NCBI GenBank assembly: GCA_009103225.1
Contig: RHPI01002568.1
Span: 261,723 to 325,722 of the forward strand
Source of the DNA: Chlorokybus atmophyticus
Taxonomy: Eukaryota; Streptophyta; Chlorokybophyceae; Chlorokybales; Chlorokybaceae
Reading direction: 5' to 3'
Length of the DNA: 64,000 nt
Shown here piece after piece: positions 1-13,600 of this stretch (positions are counted from its first letter, which is position 1; each line of letters begins with the position of its first letter). The notes under the pieces were generated by a model. That model made no database searches, had not been told where the DNA came from, and was given only the letters and a program-made list of their open reading frames with translations. Both the position numbers and the translations under genes were made by a program.

Positions 1-403
1 AGCTGCTATTCCTGGTGAGCACAAATCATTGCCACCATTTCACATGACACAGTAAATGATGGCCTGGTGCTTCTAGCCGAGCTTGGTCAATGGTTTTTGC
101 GCGCAGTACGTCGAAATTGTGCACAGCTGGAAGCCGTTAGCTGGAAGCCGTTTGCTTACGGTTGTAAGCAAACGGCTTTCAGCTGTTACGTTGGTGTTCT
201 TATGCTTTATGCTTTAAGCGCACACACGAGCTCACGCGCGTGCACGCATGCCCGCACGCACGCACACTTACACATACACAAGAGCGCGCGCACGCACAGC
301 TACAGACGAACCCTTAGGTGCAACAAGCACGTACTCAGCTTGCTTGTTCTTGAACCCTGCATTCAAAACAGAACAGGCACAGCTGACACATTGCATATCG
401 CTC
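1..403 (+). repeat. Exact 403-bp direct repeat, copy 1
   Basis: Bases 1-403 are identical to 6782-7184 by eye, with no mismatch. The shared segment contains the last 14 bases of an exon of the peptidase gene at 6372-14491 followed by most of its next intron. Copy 1 leaves the match at a run of about 17 C, whereas copy 2 continues into the intron acceptor and coding exon. Copy 1 is therefore a truncated fragment of that gene. It is either a very recent duplication or redundant contig sequence at the scaffold start. Confidence 0.95.
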
Positions 404-1614
404 CACCCCCCCCCCCCCCTCCCAAAACAAACAAAGAACAAACAACAACATGGGGACATTATTATTATATTATTATTATTATTATTATTATTACGGCGAA
501 GAGATGTCCCAAACAGCTTCCCACACTTTCAGTTCAGCCTCACTCCTGCACACTGGCCAGCAGCACATGACGAGTCGTTCGCCTGTCATTATTGACGATT
601 GACGACAACCGCCAAATATATGTGCAGCGGTCCTCCACGACAGTTCCGTTATGCCGGACTGACCTGACAGGTCAGAGTCAAAGCTGCCGACCTGTCACAC
701 GTGAGATACGTCATCGAACGTCGTGATACGGCCTGCCACATATCTAGAAGCCGCAGCAGTGGCGTGTGGCATAGGCTGCCAATGCCGCAGATGCCTATAG
801 TAGGCACCTACTGTCTGACAGGCAGACAGAGAGCCAGAGTAATGGAGTACAGCTTATAGGCAGAGTATAGGCAGATTGTAGGGGGTGTACTGAATTCTAT
901 CAAAGCTTTGTGTAACAATAACGGCGACGGTTGATTGGGCGTCTGCTGAGGACTGCTGCAGTCCGACCGCATCACACAGTGTAGATTTTACACTCGCTAC
1001 CACAACATACTGCGCTAATGCAGATGTCCTTCAAATGTGCTTATTTTGCCCCCCACCCCCGGGGGAGGGGGGCCGCCACAATAATTCTAGTGCACGTGGC
1101 GGCTGCCCTAATTTGGCTGCCTGGCTGGCTGCCTGGACGCTGCGCCCACAGCATCAGCATAGTGTCGAGTGGGTTAGAGGCCAGGCCACGACTGCAAGAC
1201 GGTGGGTGGGTGCGTGTGAAGTCAGTCAGTACACACTCCAACATTACAGCCCTGGCCTGCCAGCCTTGCGCACTCACGGTGGCCACCGAGTACACACATA
1301 TCCGTCTGCCTACACACACATGTGTCACGCCATCAACTTAGACTCTGTGACTGCGCCGCTTACTTAGCACATGTAGTAGAGAACACACCTGGTGTGGTGA
1401 GGTGTGTACCCCCCCCCTCCTTCCCCGAAGCTGCTCTGCATGCTTTTGTAGTTTGCCGGGGGTCACACAGCACTGAATCTGACAAGTCCTGTGTGACCCA
1501 ATGAGTCCTTCCAGTCGAAATTGTCTTTGATCAAAGCAGCAGCAGTTGATCTTTCTCTCCCCGCAACAAAACTCCTCCTCCACCTCTCCTCCTTTGTTCC
1601 CCACACCTACAAGC
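404..1614. other. Non-coding stretch with simple repeats
   Basis: No exon that I can support. The stretch holds a C homopolymer (about 405-421), an (ATT)n tract (458-493) and a G/C-rich knot near 1051-1075. Open frames here are short, lack convincing starts and encode low-complexity peptides. It is presumably the upstream region of the gene that starts near 1615. Confidence 0.6.
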
Positions 1615-3855
1615 ATGACGCGGCTACCACCTCCTCCAACACGTTGCCCCCATCACAGCTGCATGCAATACTTCGTCATCATATCACTGGCATTCCTGTG
1701 CATGCTCTCCCCCTGCACTGCCAGTAGTACTCCACCCTGCTCCTGGTACTCCTCCTCGGACCCGCAGTCCGCCTGCGCCACGCTGCTCTCCGCCGACTCC
1801 AAAAGCTTCTTCGACTACGCCGCCAAGCTATTAGACCCGCCCGCTGTGGTCAAAGAACATGCTTACGCCACATGCACCATCGCGTTCTCCGTCAAGGTGC
1901 GTGTGCGTGTGAGTTCGAGTGAGTGCGAAAGGTTGCACGACAGTTGGTTGATAACATACCAACACAGGTGACTGGCATCCCGACGTCGTACATGCCGTAC
2001 GAGCTGGCGATAGCCAAAACGGATGCCGGGGGCGCATGCCCGAGCGTGTGGCCCGAAAGCGACGCCTCACTCATGTACTGGTCCGGGGTAAAGGCGCAGG
2101 TGGGTGCAGTACATGTGTGTCGATGCATATACATAGCATATACATAGCATCAGCTGCACTGGTGGTGACATGTTGATACAAAGTACACGTGGCCGTCTGT
2201 CTGCACATGCTGTTGTCAATCCTTGTTTCAACTTGTAGGCCTCCACGTTGCAGCGCACATGCACACACAACCCGTCCCCTCCCACCCACTCACCCCCAGA
2301 CACAGACACACGCACGCTCACACACATTGGAACAGTCACATGCACACACAAACACAACCACAATTCGTTTCCTCGCGTGCAGGACTACACATGGACGTTC
2401 CAGGACTCGCAGCGTACGGATCCGGGAGGCGCGTACTGTTTCCTTGCGCAGTGCTACGGCGCCTCCAACTGCTTCCCGTTCGATGCGGAGGCCTCAATGA
2501 AGGTTGACGCGAGCGAATGCGCCAGCAGCACCAATCAGGTGGCGTGTGGGGGGAGGTGGAGTCCATGTGTGTGCTTGTGCGCGCGTACGCATGTACGGGC
2601 GTGTATGCGCTTGTGCATGCATGTGCGTTCGGAGGAGGGAGGNNNNNNNNNNNNNNNNNNNNNNNNNNNNNNNNNNNNNNNNNNNNNNNNNNNNNNNNNN
2701 NNNNNNNNNNNNNNNNNNNNNNNNNNNNNNNNNNNNNNNNNNNNNNNNNNNNNNNNNNNNNNNNNNNNNNNNNNNNNNNNNNNNNNNNNNNNNNNNNNNN
2801 NNNNNNNNNNNNNNNNNNGGGGGGGGGGGGGGGGGGGGGAGAGCGCACTGCAACCTTGTTAGTGACTGCTACTGCTTCCAACACTACCAATCATCAAGTT
2901 CATAGCTCTCTGGATACCGTCACCACCACCACCACCACTGCTACCACCACTACGATGAATTAGCAGTGATACTGGCAGACTACTACCACTGCCAATCAAA
3001 GTAGTGCTGCTACTGCTGAATATCACTGCCAACATCACTAGCACTGCCAGCATTATCGCGTTGTGATTGCAAGAGCCACTCCTATCTGCTCTGGCTACCT
3101 AAGTGTCCCTGCACAGCCTCAATCCACAACCAACGAGTGCTTTTCTGTTCCAACATGAGCTGAATCTCTCTTCCAGTTCTCGTTCTCGTCCTCATTCTCT
3201 CTCTCATCAACAGGCACCCGGCAGCAGCTCACCACCCATCTCACCATCCAACTCCCCTCCCAACTCGCCTTCCAACTCGCCTTCCAACTCGCCTTCCAAC
3301 TCGCCTTCCATCTCCCCTTCCCGCTCCCCTTCCCTCTCCCCTTCTGCCAAGAGCTCTTCTTCGTCTGCGCCTGTTGGTGTCATTGTGGGGGTTGTTGGTG
3401 GGGTGATAGGGGCGGTGGTGTTCGTGGGAGTGATGTACTGCTGCTGCAGAAAGACGGTGGGTGTGAGCACAGTGTGTGTGTGTGTGTCTGTGCGCGTTTG
3501 AAGCCATGACAACTCTGTCTTATTGAGACTTACTTGTTGCTGGCTACTTCTCGTACTCTCAGTGTTTGTTGATTGAGCGAGTGCTTACTGAGAAGTGTTG
3601 AGTTGTGTTCTGTTGTGGGCGGTGTTGCAGCAGCCGAAGACGTCGCCCGCAGCTCTGCCCACTCATAATGCCGCTGTCGTGCCCGCGAGTGTGGTTCAGC
3701 AAAGCGCCAACACCGCCCACAGTCACAACAAGGTCCAAAGCGACAACACCACGACCACCAACACCAACAGCAACAACCAGGTCAACACCACCATCATCCA
3801 CCACCACTACGGCGGCGGTGCATCGCCCAACGCGTCCCCGCCGACATCGCCCTGA
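1615..3855 (+). CDS. Secreted Cys-containing, Ser/Pro-stalked single-pass membrane protein (model interrupted by gap)
   Basis: Not recognised as a named family. Exons: 1615 (or 1663)-1896, 1968-2099, 2383-2538, a possible missing exon in the N gap, 3214-3456, 3631-3855. All visible junctions are phase 0. A start at 1663 gives a strong signal peptide ([17 protein letters not shown]) followed by a Cys/Trp/Tyr-containing ectodomain. Exon 3214-3456 encodes a stalk of repeated Ser-Pro-Ser-Asn units, made by 12-bp tandem DNA repeats at 3249-3312. It then encodes a hydrophobic segment ([20 protein letters not shown]) and a Cys/basic stop-transfer. The tail is rich in Asn, Thr and His and ends at TGA 3853-3855. 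The topology suggests an algal-type surface glycoprotein. The gap could hide ectodomain exons. Confidence 0.55.
2643..2818. other. Assembly gap (176 N)
   Basis: A run of N followed by a poly-G run of about 21 bases (2819-2839). It lies within the gene at 1615-3855, between phase-0 exons, so whole exons may be missing without a frame clue. Confidence 0.99.
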
Positions 3856-4514
3856 CCAACAACAGGTGGAGTTGGTGATTGTGAAGTTATGCCGCAAACC
3901 TGACTTCGTGCTCCAATGCGTGTGTGCATGTGCACGCGCCCATATCTGTTTGCGTGTGCGCACGTGCGTGCGTGCAGATCATGCGTGCGTGTGTGTGTGT
4001 GCTTTGTCACATGCAGGTAATATGCTTGTGTGGTTGCAGGCACTTGTCTGATGATGCACCGACGGGCCACAACTTCTACCGCAAACGGCCAGAGCAGGAA
4101 GGCAATTTGTGTCACCTCTCCGAGACATGTGCAACATGTGGACGCTGTTGTGTGGGCGCGGGTGAGGGGGCGGATGGGCGACAGGCGGACATGAGGCAGC
4201 ATACTGCGTCACGCAAAGTAGTCGGCGTTCAACACCATACACCATTGATTGCAGTGACGCGGACAATGTGTTGGTGTGCACATACAAGTGCGCACATGTA
4301 AATGCACACCTCCAGACTGTCGCTGGCGTGAGCTGACTGTATGATGCGGTGACTAACTTGTAGGGTATTCAAAGCAACAACACTAATGGTACTACTGATA
4401 CGCAAACTATTACTCTCCGCCTACGACTTGTTGAACAGAATTTGACGCTGTATGTAGTTGGCTATACCTCCGCCAAAGTAGTGTCTCTGCAGTCTCGTGC
4501 GTGTTGCGTACCTG

Positions 4515-4551
<37 letters not shown>

Positions 4552-6371
4552 TCTTGGTACGTCACCTCATTGTTGGTTCAGCACAGCAGGTTGGAGGGGC
4601 TCCTATGAGGTGAGCGAACTCTCGGAACTTCATCGTATGACTCCGTTTGACACTGCAAGCACCGAGAGGGTAAAGGATTTCTGAACTCACACTTAACAAA
4701 TGCAGTTGTTCCGCACTGCTGCAAATGCGCCCCCGTGTGCTACAGACGGTCTTTGTGCACACATGCGCATTTGCGCACACAGACACACGTTGTGGTTGTG
4801 TGCTCTACAACTGCATTGCCAAGCCTGTGTATGCACATAGGAGCACGTAGCAAAGTAGTGCCCCGGGTGGAATATGATTGTGCATGTTTGCTTGCTCTAG
4901 TCTTGTTTGCTTGTATGTGACATGTGCACGGACTGCATGTGTGAAATACGACTTATCCCCTATGCCTGAGCGAACATGCATGCACACATTAATGCGCATG
5001 AAACGCGCGTGTGCGCGTGGCGAATAGGGCACTATAGCTATCATAGCTATACTGAGATAACTATAGCTATAGTAACCTTACCCCTAGAACATATTGTCAT
5101 CATGATTGCAATGCACTATTCCATGTGAGCTTTATATAACTTAGCCTTCTTGATCAAATGTGTCGCGTAATGTTTGTTTATGTTTATTGGTAGATTGAAA
5201 ACAATAAGCTTGCGGGTAGGTCATATAATAACAGCCCATTCGGAAGTACATTGAGCGCCGGATTTACTAAAAATCAAATTGCAACGCAAATTGCTGATTT
5301 GGCAAAGTGTCAATGTTTTGCTATCAACTACAAGATCATCACCACTTTGAAGTTTATTACCGCGGTGCTTTGCTTGTGCTGCATACGCAAAGATTTGGGT
5401 CATCAAGTGTTTAAATATATGGCACTTGTAGACGCGAATGGAATAGTATCTGAAGTGTATACGTGTTTAAAAGTTGCATTATTGCAGTCACATGTAGTTA
5501 TGTAAATACCAAAAGGCAACGTAGTGAAAAGATATAATTGCATGCAAAAGCATGGATGAATTGAAACGGATAAGACTTTTCTATGGTACCATTGTAACGG
5601 AAACCAACAACTATAATACGGTATTGACATGACAAACCATTTTCATTTATGACTGAAATTGACATGGGGTGTTCAGCTGTTCATCTAACGGGTGTGGTCA
5701 CTATCACACCCACGTACAAATTCATCATATCTACAACAATATGACAATTGGCTCAACTTCAATTTGCCATTACAGTACGAAACGTGTAAACGTATAGTTA
5801 ACCCACATATTGAGTCATCAACGCATAATGAATGATGGCTGATTATTTTTGTTGAACTGCTTGGATGTTCGTGTAGATAATGATAGTAATTATATCATGC
5901 ATTTTTTTTAATTAAATCACTATTGAGGATAGGCCAAATACGATGGTGTAGGTGCCTATCGGTTGTGAGATTACTGCCACCTGGTACGCACACTGATATA
6001 TCGAGGGTGCGCTTTTAGAGCTCCAGAATAACACTACATCATTTGGTAAACAGTGCAGTTTGCAAACATTCAATTAGACGACTCTCCGTGCGCCATGATC
6101 ATGGAGAGTGGGCAGGCGGTCACTGCCGTCGTGACTCTGTGTTGCGTTTGACCGCGCACGTGCTTCAGCCACAATGCAGCCCCGAGAGAGCTTTTCTCCG
6201 CAACACTTTGCCGTCAACACACTGCCGGCGGCGGCCGCATCATCGTCATCGTCAGCATTGTCGTCGTCGTGGCCGAGGGCAGGCCTGACTTAGGCAGACA
6301 TGCGGTAGGGAAGCAGGTGTGGTGGAAGAAGGTGTGGAACATAGAGGGCTAGGCGGATTCTGTCGTGCTGG
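3856..6371. other. Intergenic stretch, partly AT-rich
   Basis: No gene that I can support. Contents: TG-rich tracts (3910-4010), an (AAC)12 microsatellite (4515-4551) that makes a poly-Gln shadow frame, and an AT-rich block of about 5.08-6.03 kb. That block includes a palindromic ACTATAGCTAT...ATAGCTATAGT motif (5031-5073). The open frame at 5251-5505 begins without ATG and resembles nothing I recognise. Confidence 0.55.
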
Positions 6372-7663
6372 ATGGGGAGGGGAAGGCCGCCTTCAGGGGC
6401 GGCAGCGGTGGTGTTGGTGGCGTTGCTGACAGCATGCGCAAGTACGCTGCAGCTGGTTTCCGCTCTGCCAGCTCAGGGTAAGACGAGGTCAAGCTGCTTC
6501 TGTGGTATATTCATGTTGCTTGGTCCAGCAACAGCCTTACAATTTGGAGGAAAGATCAGCAACCTGGTCACCATGCAGCTGCTGCCAAGTTGGTCTAGTG
6601 GATACTTCGCTTGGATTAACGTTGTTTGGAGGGTCAGAGATTTGTCTTAAGTATGTTGGTTGTTGTGTCCATTGTCATATGCAGGTAGCAGGCTGAGCAG
6701 CTCCCTGCGCCACGAGCATGAACTGCACCAGCAGAGGCATGCTTTGCTGCTTGAAGATCGCGGCGCACAGCAACAGCAAGGAGCTGCTATTCCTGGTGAG
6801 CACAAATCATTGCCACCATTTCACATGACACAGTAAATGATGGCCTGGTGCTTCTAGCCGAGCTTGGTCAATGGTTTTTGCGCGCAGTACGTCGAAATTG
6901 TGCACAGCTGGAAGCCGTTAGCTGGAAGCCGTTTGCTTACGGTTGTAAGCAAACGGCTTTCAGCTGTTACGTTGGTGTTCTTATGCTTTATGCTTTAAGC
7001 GCACACACGAGCTCACGCGCGTGCACGCATGCCCGCACGCACGCACACTTACACATACACAAGAGCGCGCGCACGCACAGCTACAGACGAACCCTTAGGT
7101 GCAACAAGCACGTACTCAGCTTGCTTGTTCTTGAACCCTGCATTCAAAACAGAACAGGCACAGCTGACACATTGCATATCGCTCTTATTCATCAACGTGC
7201 CACACCTTCACCGTGTCCCGCAGCCCCCACCCCCCACACCAGCACCCACAAGGTCCCCTTCCACCCTCCTCACCTGGGCATCGCCCTCCTCACCCTCCTC
7301 GCCACTAACGGGACAGAGGCACTGCTTCTTGAAATAGAAGAGCTGGAGTTAGGCTTCGTTCCCACCGGGAGTAGAGGACAGACAGTGGTGTCGGGGTGGA
7401 TGCCGGCAGGGAGGATGAGTGAGCTGGAGAAGGTGGGGCAGTTGAGACATGCGGATATATCGAGAGCGGTGCCCAGGGGGAGGAGGAGATTGATGGATGC
7501 GTCTTCGACTGTGGAGAAAGGAGGGAGAGTGATCTCGCAAGGTGAGCACTGTGGGGGTAGGCGTAAATAATGTGCGCGCGCGCGCACCTTTGTGCTGACA
7601 TCAACCGCGTGCACCTGTTCGTGTGCGTGTGCATGCTTGTGAGCACCCACGTGTGCGTGCGTA

Positions 7664-7694
<31 letters not shown>

Positions 7695-10600
7695 GCGTGT
7701 ATGTGCGTGCGCGCGTGTGCATGTGCGTGTAAATGTGCTTGTGTGCGTACGTGCACGTATGTTTGTGCGTGCCTGCGTGTCCCTGTTCTTATGCACCTGC
7801 GTCTCTTTGCGAGCATACCTCTATGTCGTTTTGCAGGTGTCAAAGCGCTCGGTGTTGACGTTGTGCGCTCCATATACGGCGTCACGGGGTCCGGCGTGAA
7901 GGTCGGGGTGATATCCGACTCATTCGATATCCACGGAGGCTACCAGACAGGTGACCGTGTGGCTACCAAAAGGCCACTCACTCACCTGCGTAGACACCAT
8001 GCATTATTCCACACTACGTATTGTTGGTCTCACTCAAGCAATGTCAACAGATGTGGAGAATGGAGAGCTGCCTGCTCGTGTCACCGTGTTGAAAGAGTTT
8101 GAGGGCCTCGGGTTCCCTGATGGCGCAAATCTGGAGGACTTTGTCATAGATGAGGTATACACACACATGTAGCTTACACAACAACGTTCACCTGATAACA
8201 CCTTTCTCCTTCTCTCAGGGTCGAGCAATGCTTCAGATCATCCACGACATTGCACCGGACGCAGACCTGTACTTCCACACAGGTACCAACATGTGCGCAA
8301 CATGTGTGCAACGTTTGTGCTTGTGGCCCTCATCACAAACATGCTTGTACACACAGGGTTTGAGGGTCTCCCTCAGTTTGAGACTGCTGTCACGGCGCTC
8401 GTGGCGCAGGGTGTGAACATAATTATAGACGACCTTTTCTATCTCAACGTAGGTATTGTGTGTTACGAATCTCTTTGACTGCACAACATCCCAACTTGTT
8501 GGCTGGATGCTTACGACTCATCAGGAGCCCTATTTGTCGGACGGGACGCTTTCAGATGTGATCAGAGCTGCAAAGACAGCCGGCGTGTCCTACTTCACGT
8601 CTGCGGGTGAGTCTCACAATGTGGGTAATGTGTTGGGTACGCGTATGCGTGCGTGTGGTGTAGACATTTGTTGAGCCTCCTCCTCATCTGCAGGCAATGA
8701 TGGCATGCAGAGCTATGTGGGTGCGATGGTCGCAAAGCCAGTGGGCCAGTTCTCCCTGCACAGGTTTTCTGTGCAGGAGGGGCCGTACCAGCGAATCCGT
8801 GTGTGCGGGCAGTGCACAATCACACTCGTCTTACAGGTAGGTGTGTGCTCATTGTATTCTGTATAAAGCTAGCAACGGGTTATAACACACCCATGCGCAC
8901 GCATACACGCACACGCTGATACTAGCAGTCATGCGCAGTGGGACGATCAGTTTGAGACCAACAGCGGCAAGCCCACGAGCACGGACTTGGACCTGTACCT
9001 GCTGAAAGGCCCTCAACCCAACATCAACAATGCGAACACAATAGTGACGGACTCCACCGATGACAACAGTAAGTGCTATTATAGCGTCAAAGTAGTAGAT
9101 GATCTGACTGATGAGCCGTGTCATCCTTGCATGACAACCTTGACAAGTCGTGTTAAAAGTACTCTCATCGCGTGCAGTTGCCAGCGGCGAGCCTGTCGAG
9201 AAGTTGGCAGCGTAAGTTTGATGCCCGCATAAGCACATGAGTTGAGGGCGGAGTACATTCTCAACTGAGTAACTTTGCATGCCTATGGCAGATTCTGCAA
9301 CCTGCCATTGGGCGCATACTGCACCAACTACATCGCCATCAGCCTCTCCCACGGCCCGTAAGACCAACACATTCTCACATCATCCACCACTCACCCACAC
9401 ATCCCCACAACAGTCCCCATCCACCACAACAACGTGCACACATACACGCAGATCTCCCAAAGCCGTCAAGTATCTCCTCCACTTCACTCTCCCCGCCGAC
9501 GCTGGCTTACTGGGCGACCCGTCCCTACTAACAGCCGCCCCCGTCGACAAGATCAACTTCGACAAGGGCACCGTGTTGGGTCACGCTAACTGCGAGGCTG
9601 CGACGGCTGTGGGAGCTATGTACTGGAAGGACACACCCGCATACAACAACAACAACAACAACAATGCCAACAACAGCAACCAGCCTTCTTTTTATAGTAG
9701 TGGTGGGGGTGTTGGCGTGCTGATTGATAGTGCCGGTAAGAGGTATAATAAGCCGGCGGTGCGGCGCAAGCCGCTGTTTGTTGCGCCGGATGGCGTGTCG
9801 GTTGATGTGGACACGTTCCCGACGGGGTTCTTCGGCACGTCTGCGGCAGCACCACATGCTGGTAGGTGCTATATAGTGAGTGTGTAGCGACCATCCCACC
9901 CACATTTGACTTGGTCAGTGTTGACATGCAGGTGAAGGGCTTCGCACATGTGTATGCACATGCTGACGCACACGCACACGCGCACGCACGCGCGCACGCC
10001 CACGTACACGTACACATTGATATGCAACAACTCTCTGTGCAGGTGGTGTGGCTGCTCTTCTGCTGCAGGCCCGTCCCGACCTCCCTCCCGACAAGCTGAT
10101 CGGTCTGATGGCGTACCACGCGACCAAGGTGCAGCCGGACGACAAGTTCGACTTCCGGTGCGGGTACGGCGTCCTAAACGCCCTCAGCAGCTTCCAGGTG
10201 AGTGTGTGGGCATGAGATGTGTGTGTGTGAGTGCTGGTGTTGAATAATGTTACTCTTGTTTGGCAGGCTGCGGTTGACTCTGATAAGGACGGCCGCGTTG
10301 ATGCTGTGGACGCATGCCAAGGCACGAAGGCCGGAGACGCTGTTGACAACGCCGGCTGCAGTATCAAACAGCTGTGCCCGTGCGATCACATGAAGGTGCG
10401 CATATGCGCCCGGTGTGGATGTGTGCACGTACGTGTGTGGGCCTTCCTTAACCCAAAACTGTTGCTCACCACGCGTTTGATGTGTTCTGTCCAATTGGGA
10501 TGACTCTGCAGGCTGGCCCGTGCTGGACGAACCACCTTGCGTACGTCAAGTGCGTCACAGACACGGCAGCTGCTTTCAGGGCTTCTCACAGCATCACTGC

Positions 10601-13600
10601 AAAGTATGTATAATGTTGCGATGTTGTGGGTATGCGTTCATTACTTGATTATAAGTAATGGGTGTTGTGTTATTGTCAGACTGCAGGCAACTGTGGTGGC
10701 TGCCGCCAATTCCTCCACTTGTGGCAACATCAAACTTTGCAAGGTGACATAAGTCTCAAACGTTGGAATGTGCTCAAAATGTTCATTATCACAACAGCAG
10801 AACTACAGGCTCCGAAACTCATGCACACATGTCGTTGTGCAGCTGTCTCCCCCGCCTCCTCCCCCACCCTCACCTCCAACAACATCCCCTCCACCTCCCT
10901 CACCGCCCCCGGCAGACCCCACCTCAGGCACATTGACACTCCTGTTGTCATCGTCGTCGTTGTTGGTGGTGGTGGTGATGATGTGTGTGTTGTGTAACAG
11001 GCGCTGCTCAGCTAACTGGCCAGCTCGTGGTGATCGCCACGGCGGACAACGTCAATGACCCGGAAGCCGAGGTGGTGGACCAGTCTGCTGAAGCACTGGC
11101 GGACATATGCGATGCAGGGTAAGGCTTGTGGTTGTGTGTGTGTGTGTGTGTGCGCCTGGTGCATGAAGTGCGCTTGACCATGGTTTCTTGCAACACAGGT
11201 CCAGCGACATCTGTGTGATTCTCAGCCGGTCGTTTGTTGTGTCGGATGCGAGCCAAGGCCCGCATCGCAAGCTGCTCGGCGACAAGAAGAAGAAGTCCAA
11301 TGGTTGCGGGTGAGCAAGCATGAGCGTGACGCAACTCCACTGCAGTGCTGTGTGCATGTTGTTATTGTTCTGTCTACGGCTTCGCACTGCCCCTGTGTGG
11401 CTGGCATGTACTATAAGAGTTCAATGCAGGAAACGAAGGAGATCGTTGCTGGCAGTTGAGAATGCTGATGCAAATGGTGATGACATCGAAGAAAGAACAA
11501 CGTCATCACTCACAACCCGCCTAAGACCATATCTCAACTTGACCTCCATAGTAAGCAACCATGGCCTTTGTTGACACTTACCAGCAAGTCAATGAAGGCT
11601 TCGGTCTCACACAACTGTATGCGTGTCTCACAGAAGCAAAGGCACCGCAAGCTTGTGGACACAGTCAACTTGCTGCAGTTGGAGTTCGACTTCCAGATCA
11701 CCGTTCCCGCGGAAGATGTGTTCACCGTGCAGGCGAAGCTGCTGGGGGCCAACGAAAACAATGGCTTTTACCAGACGCTGATCGCCACTCTGGCATACAA
11801 AGGTGACATATATGTCGCATGTTACTGTAATACAAGACAACATGTTGCCTGCGTCATGGTGACTGATGGTGATGTGATTGTTCTTTTGCAGGGTTCTATG
11901 TTCTGGCGGCGTCGGTCGAAGTTGAAGGCTTTGAGTACTACCCTGACTGGTCTCTGCCTAGAAGCAAGGTAAATACCAGAGAAACGCTTGAGTTATTGTA
12001 TAGGCACATGTACACGAGCATGCACACACGCACACACAATTGCATGCATACATGCAAGCGGGCATGCGTGTGCACACCCGCACACGTGCACTGCCTGTAC
12101 GCAGGCGCAATTGTTTATGTAGACACACACCCGCGCATGCATTGTGTCATACACGCGTGCGTGTATAGTTGCTGAGTATTGTGTTGTGGTTTGTTTGACA
12201 GGGAGCATGGGAGGTGCTCCCGCCCACGGTGCCAACCGGTCCCATGTGGAGTTACGCCGGCTCCCAAGTTGGCGACAGCAACTTCGTCTTCGCCGGCGGC
12301 TTGCCAAGTGAGATACCAACACATCACATACACACTTCGCTCCCTTGCCCACACCCTGATCTCCGCATCGCATGTGCGCAGATGCGAAGGTGTGCATGAC
12401 GTACAACGCCATCACCAGCGCGTTCACGACGTGTGCGGACATGCCCATCGGAGTCGTGTCGGCCTCGTCGGTGTTCTTCAGTGGGAAGGTGCATGTCACG
12501 GGTGGATTGGTGTTCAACACGTCTACACCTACCACCAAAGTGCAAGTGAGCAGCTGATAATAGTACAGTGTGTGTGCATCCATCGCTGCACATGTTTGAC
12601 TTGCTCTCACCTTGCTTGCCACGAGTCTGAGCTGATAGTGTCATCATCATGCAGAGGTATGACTTTCAGGCAAAGACATGGTCAACGTCTTTCCCTTCCC
12701 TTCAAGTGCCTCGCCACGGCCACGCAACATTTGTCTTCCGCGATCAGTTGTGCGTTGTGGGCGGCACATCGGAGGCCTACGCCAGCTCACCGGGTAAACT
12801 TACACCTCACCCAACATATCGTCCAACTTGTGCATAACCTCTCATCAGCGTCTGTGTACCTCCAGTAATGGCGCCGACTGATGTCGTGGCTCGGGACGGG
12901 CCCTTCTCCAACCTTGCTATCACTCCCTCTCTTCCAATGGAGTGCTATGTTGATGGACGCTGGAACGTAAGTCCTTGACACAACAAACACTCTATCTCAT
13001 ATAGTGTTCACCCCATGTCAACCTTTTCCTGTCTTCATAGGTTATGTACACCCCAGACGAGTCCCTGGCAAGCATCCCCTTTGTTCTCGGCGCTTACACG
13101 CCCACGCTGTCCGTGTACAGCACGTTGTACTTCTTCACCGCTAATGCCGATTCCAGTGACGCTTACATCCTGACGGAGCAGACATATTCAGACTGGGGGG
13201 GAGTGGACTTTACGACAATCCCAACCATGCCCACCAAACGACGCGGCGCAGGTGGGTGAAAATAAAATGTTGGGATGTTGGGTTGTTGTATGCCTCACCT
13301 TGCTTGTTGGTAAAGTGGTCCAACCCAACACGTGCTTGTCATCAGGTCTTCGTGGGTCGTTGTGTGTCCTGGGTGAGGTCATAACAACCATGTGTGCATG
13401 TCAATAGGTGTGACTGTGCTGGATGATGGCAGCGGCCTCTTCCTGGTTGTTGTCGGCGGCATGGATATCACCACGGGCGCTCCCTCGTCCGTGGCGGAAA
13501 TCTACCAGCCTTACACGGATTTCTGGGCCACCATCAGCCCCATGAACGTGCCGCGCGCATACATGTCCCTCTTTACTTCAGCGAGTGCGTGGCGGGGGAA

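Noticed and set aside
4442-4684. Poly-Gln open frame as a gene
   Set aside because: The Gln run is an (AAC)n microsatellite and the flanking residues show no recognisable domain, start or splice context.
5251-5505. 84-residue open frame in the AT-rich island
   Set aside because: No ATG at its start, no recognised motif and no splice partners; kept only as a remark in the intergenic entry.
7570-7800. Cys/Val/Arg-rich and His/Thr-rich open frames in TG/CA tracts
   Set aside because: They lie in introns between exons with matching phases and are low-complexity translations of alternating DNA; the same happens at about 28.2, 30.3, 35.5, 38.4 and 40.6 kb.
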